Shown here piece by piece: positions 1 through 25,106 of a stretch of DNA of 25,106 nt (within the stretch, counting starts at the first letter, position 1; each line of letters opens with the position of its first letter). Source of the stretch: Phoronis ovalis (Eukaryota; Phoronida; Phoronidae); the NCBI GenBank assembly GCA_028565635.1, contig JAOXYB010060390.1:1-25106 (forward strand), in the 5' to 3' direction. The notes beneath the pieces are model-generated. The model did no database searches. It saw nothing but the letters and a program-made list of their open reading frames with translations, and was not told where the DNA came from. The translations under genes were made by a program, and so were the position numbers.

Positions 1-65
1 TCCACACCTTAAGTTTGACACCCATAGCTCAAAGCGTCTCCAAGTTATAGACGTTTGAAAATTGG

Positions 66-99
66 AAGAAAAAAAAAAGAAAAAAATAAAGAAAAAAAG
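66..99. repeat. A-rich purine low-complexity tract
   Basis: Almost uninterrupted A with scattered G and one T, over about 34 bases upstream of the gene. It is ordinary low-complexity sequence. Confidence 0.8.
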
Positions 100-486
100 A
101 TACAATCTCAATAGATTGCACTTGCTGTGCAACCTAACTAGATACAACTCAGACACAAACTGGATTTGTAGTAAGTTTTGTTATTAATAGGTAAACCAAA
201 CTACACACAAGATAATCATTGTTTTTTCAAAAATAAATTATGAATATGACGATCGTGAATACTACTTATAATGGACTTGTTTAATTTAATTCGCTACAAC
301 AGCAATACTAAGGTAGCATAAGCAAACAAATATCCAACATAATTTATTTCCAGGAATGATGAGGTAAAGATTGTTTTCTGCATCGTGTATCCAGTTAATC
401 CCGGATTATTTAATAACTATTCTAGTGTATTCGTTAACCAAGAAGCAATAAATCTTATGTTAGAATATATACGACTACTCTAGATG

Positions 487-494
487 TTATATAG
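487..494 (+). promoter_or_regulatory. Possible TATA-like element
   Basis: TTATATAG lies about 65 bases before the start codon, a plausible distance for a TATA box with a short 5' UTR. The surroundings are AT-rich, so chance is a fair explanation. There is no other promoter evidence. Confidence 0.2.
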
Positions 495-558
495 CCTATT
501 GTCACGAGACGTGATATAACGCAGGCGATGATATCATTACATTACTAGAACTCTTGTA

Positions 559-25106
<24,548 letters not shown>

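Larger units (their letters stand above)
1..558. other. Upstream / 5' flanking region
   Basis: AT-rich sequence before the start codon with no coding exon that I can see. It has an A-rich purine tract at 66-99. An in-frame TGA at 529-531 closes the frame above the chosen ATG. A six-codon upstream reading frame (ATG at 528, TAG at 546-548) ends just before the gene's start and would lie in the 5' UTR if transcription begins upstream of it. Confidence 0.5.

Overview
The window is a piece of an animal (metazoan) nuclear genome. It is AT-rich, and its coding sequence is cut into many short exons by GT-AG introns with pyrimidine-rich acceptors. It holds one identifiable gene on the + strand, which starts at about 559 and runs off the right edge. 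No bacterial-style genes, rRNA, tRNA or CRISPR arrays were seen. The protein is a two-unit glycoside hydrolase family 31 (GH31) enzyme of the maltase-glucoamylase / sucrase-isomaltase type. The sequence does not fix the species. The AT-rich, intron-dense layout and the independent look of the duplication fit an invertebrate, possibly a lophotrochozoan such as a mollusc (weak inference).

I could join 44 exons in one open frame. They give 1846 codons to the end of exon 44 at 24937; human SI and MGAM are about 1827 and 1857 residues. The order is: a short cytosolic tail, one signal-anchor helix (residues about 29-52), a Thr-rich stalk with four 8-residue repeats (85-116), trefoil domain 1 (about 129-171), GH31 unit 1 (about 175-1022, nucleophile D578, acid/base D700), trefoil domain 2 (about 1034-1077), and GH31 unit 2 (about 1080-1846, nucleophile D1481, acid/base D1596). 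By comparison with unit 1, about 70 C-terminal residues lie beyond the window. The expected product is a type II membrane ectoenzyme that releases glucose from the non-reducing ends of alpha-glucans and disaccharides at a digestive surface.

The two units are an exon-by-exon duplication. Exons 3-20 match exons 26-43 one to one in order and phase, and 13 of the 18 pairs have identical lengths. Differences are mostly whole codons, plus one intron: trefoil 1 and the following beta segment share exon 2, while in unit 2 they are split over exons 24 and 25. Both units keep the full catalytic set.

The most unusual features concern splicing. Three introns (2, 16 and 28) use GC-AG boundaries, each where the paralogous intron in the other unit uses GT. 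The donor of exon 25 lies in a perfect 14-bp x 5 tandem array, so five equivalent donors follow one another, and use of any but the first hits an immediate stop. The donor of exon 39 has an intronic copy with GT changed to CT. Intron 36 carries an inverted-repeat (MITE-like) element of about 442 bp containing an antisense reading frame. Intron 8 contains a compositionally odd block, and intron 20 holds a 40-bp-period duplication.

The other introns range from 139 to about 620 bases. They are AT-rich, with homopolymer runs and scattered short repeats, and I see no further genes in them. This includes introns 1, 3, 5-7, 12, 13, 15, 17, 19, 23, 26, 30, 32, 34, 35, 38 and 43, which exceed 300 bases.
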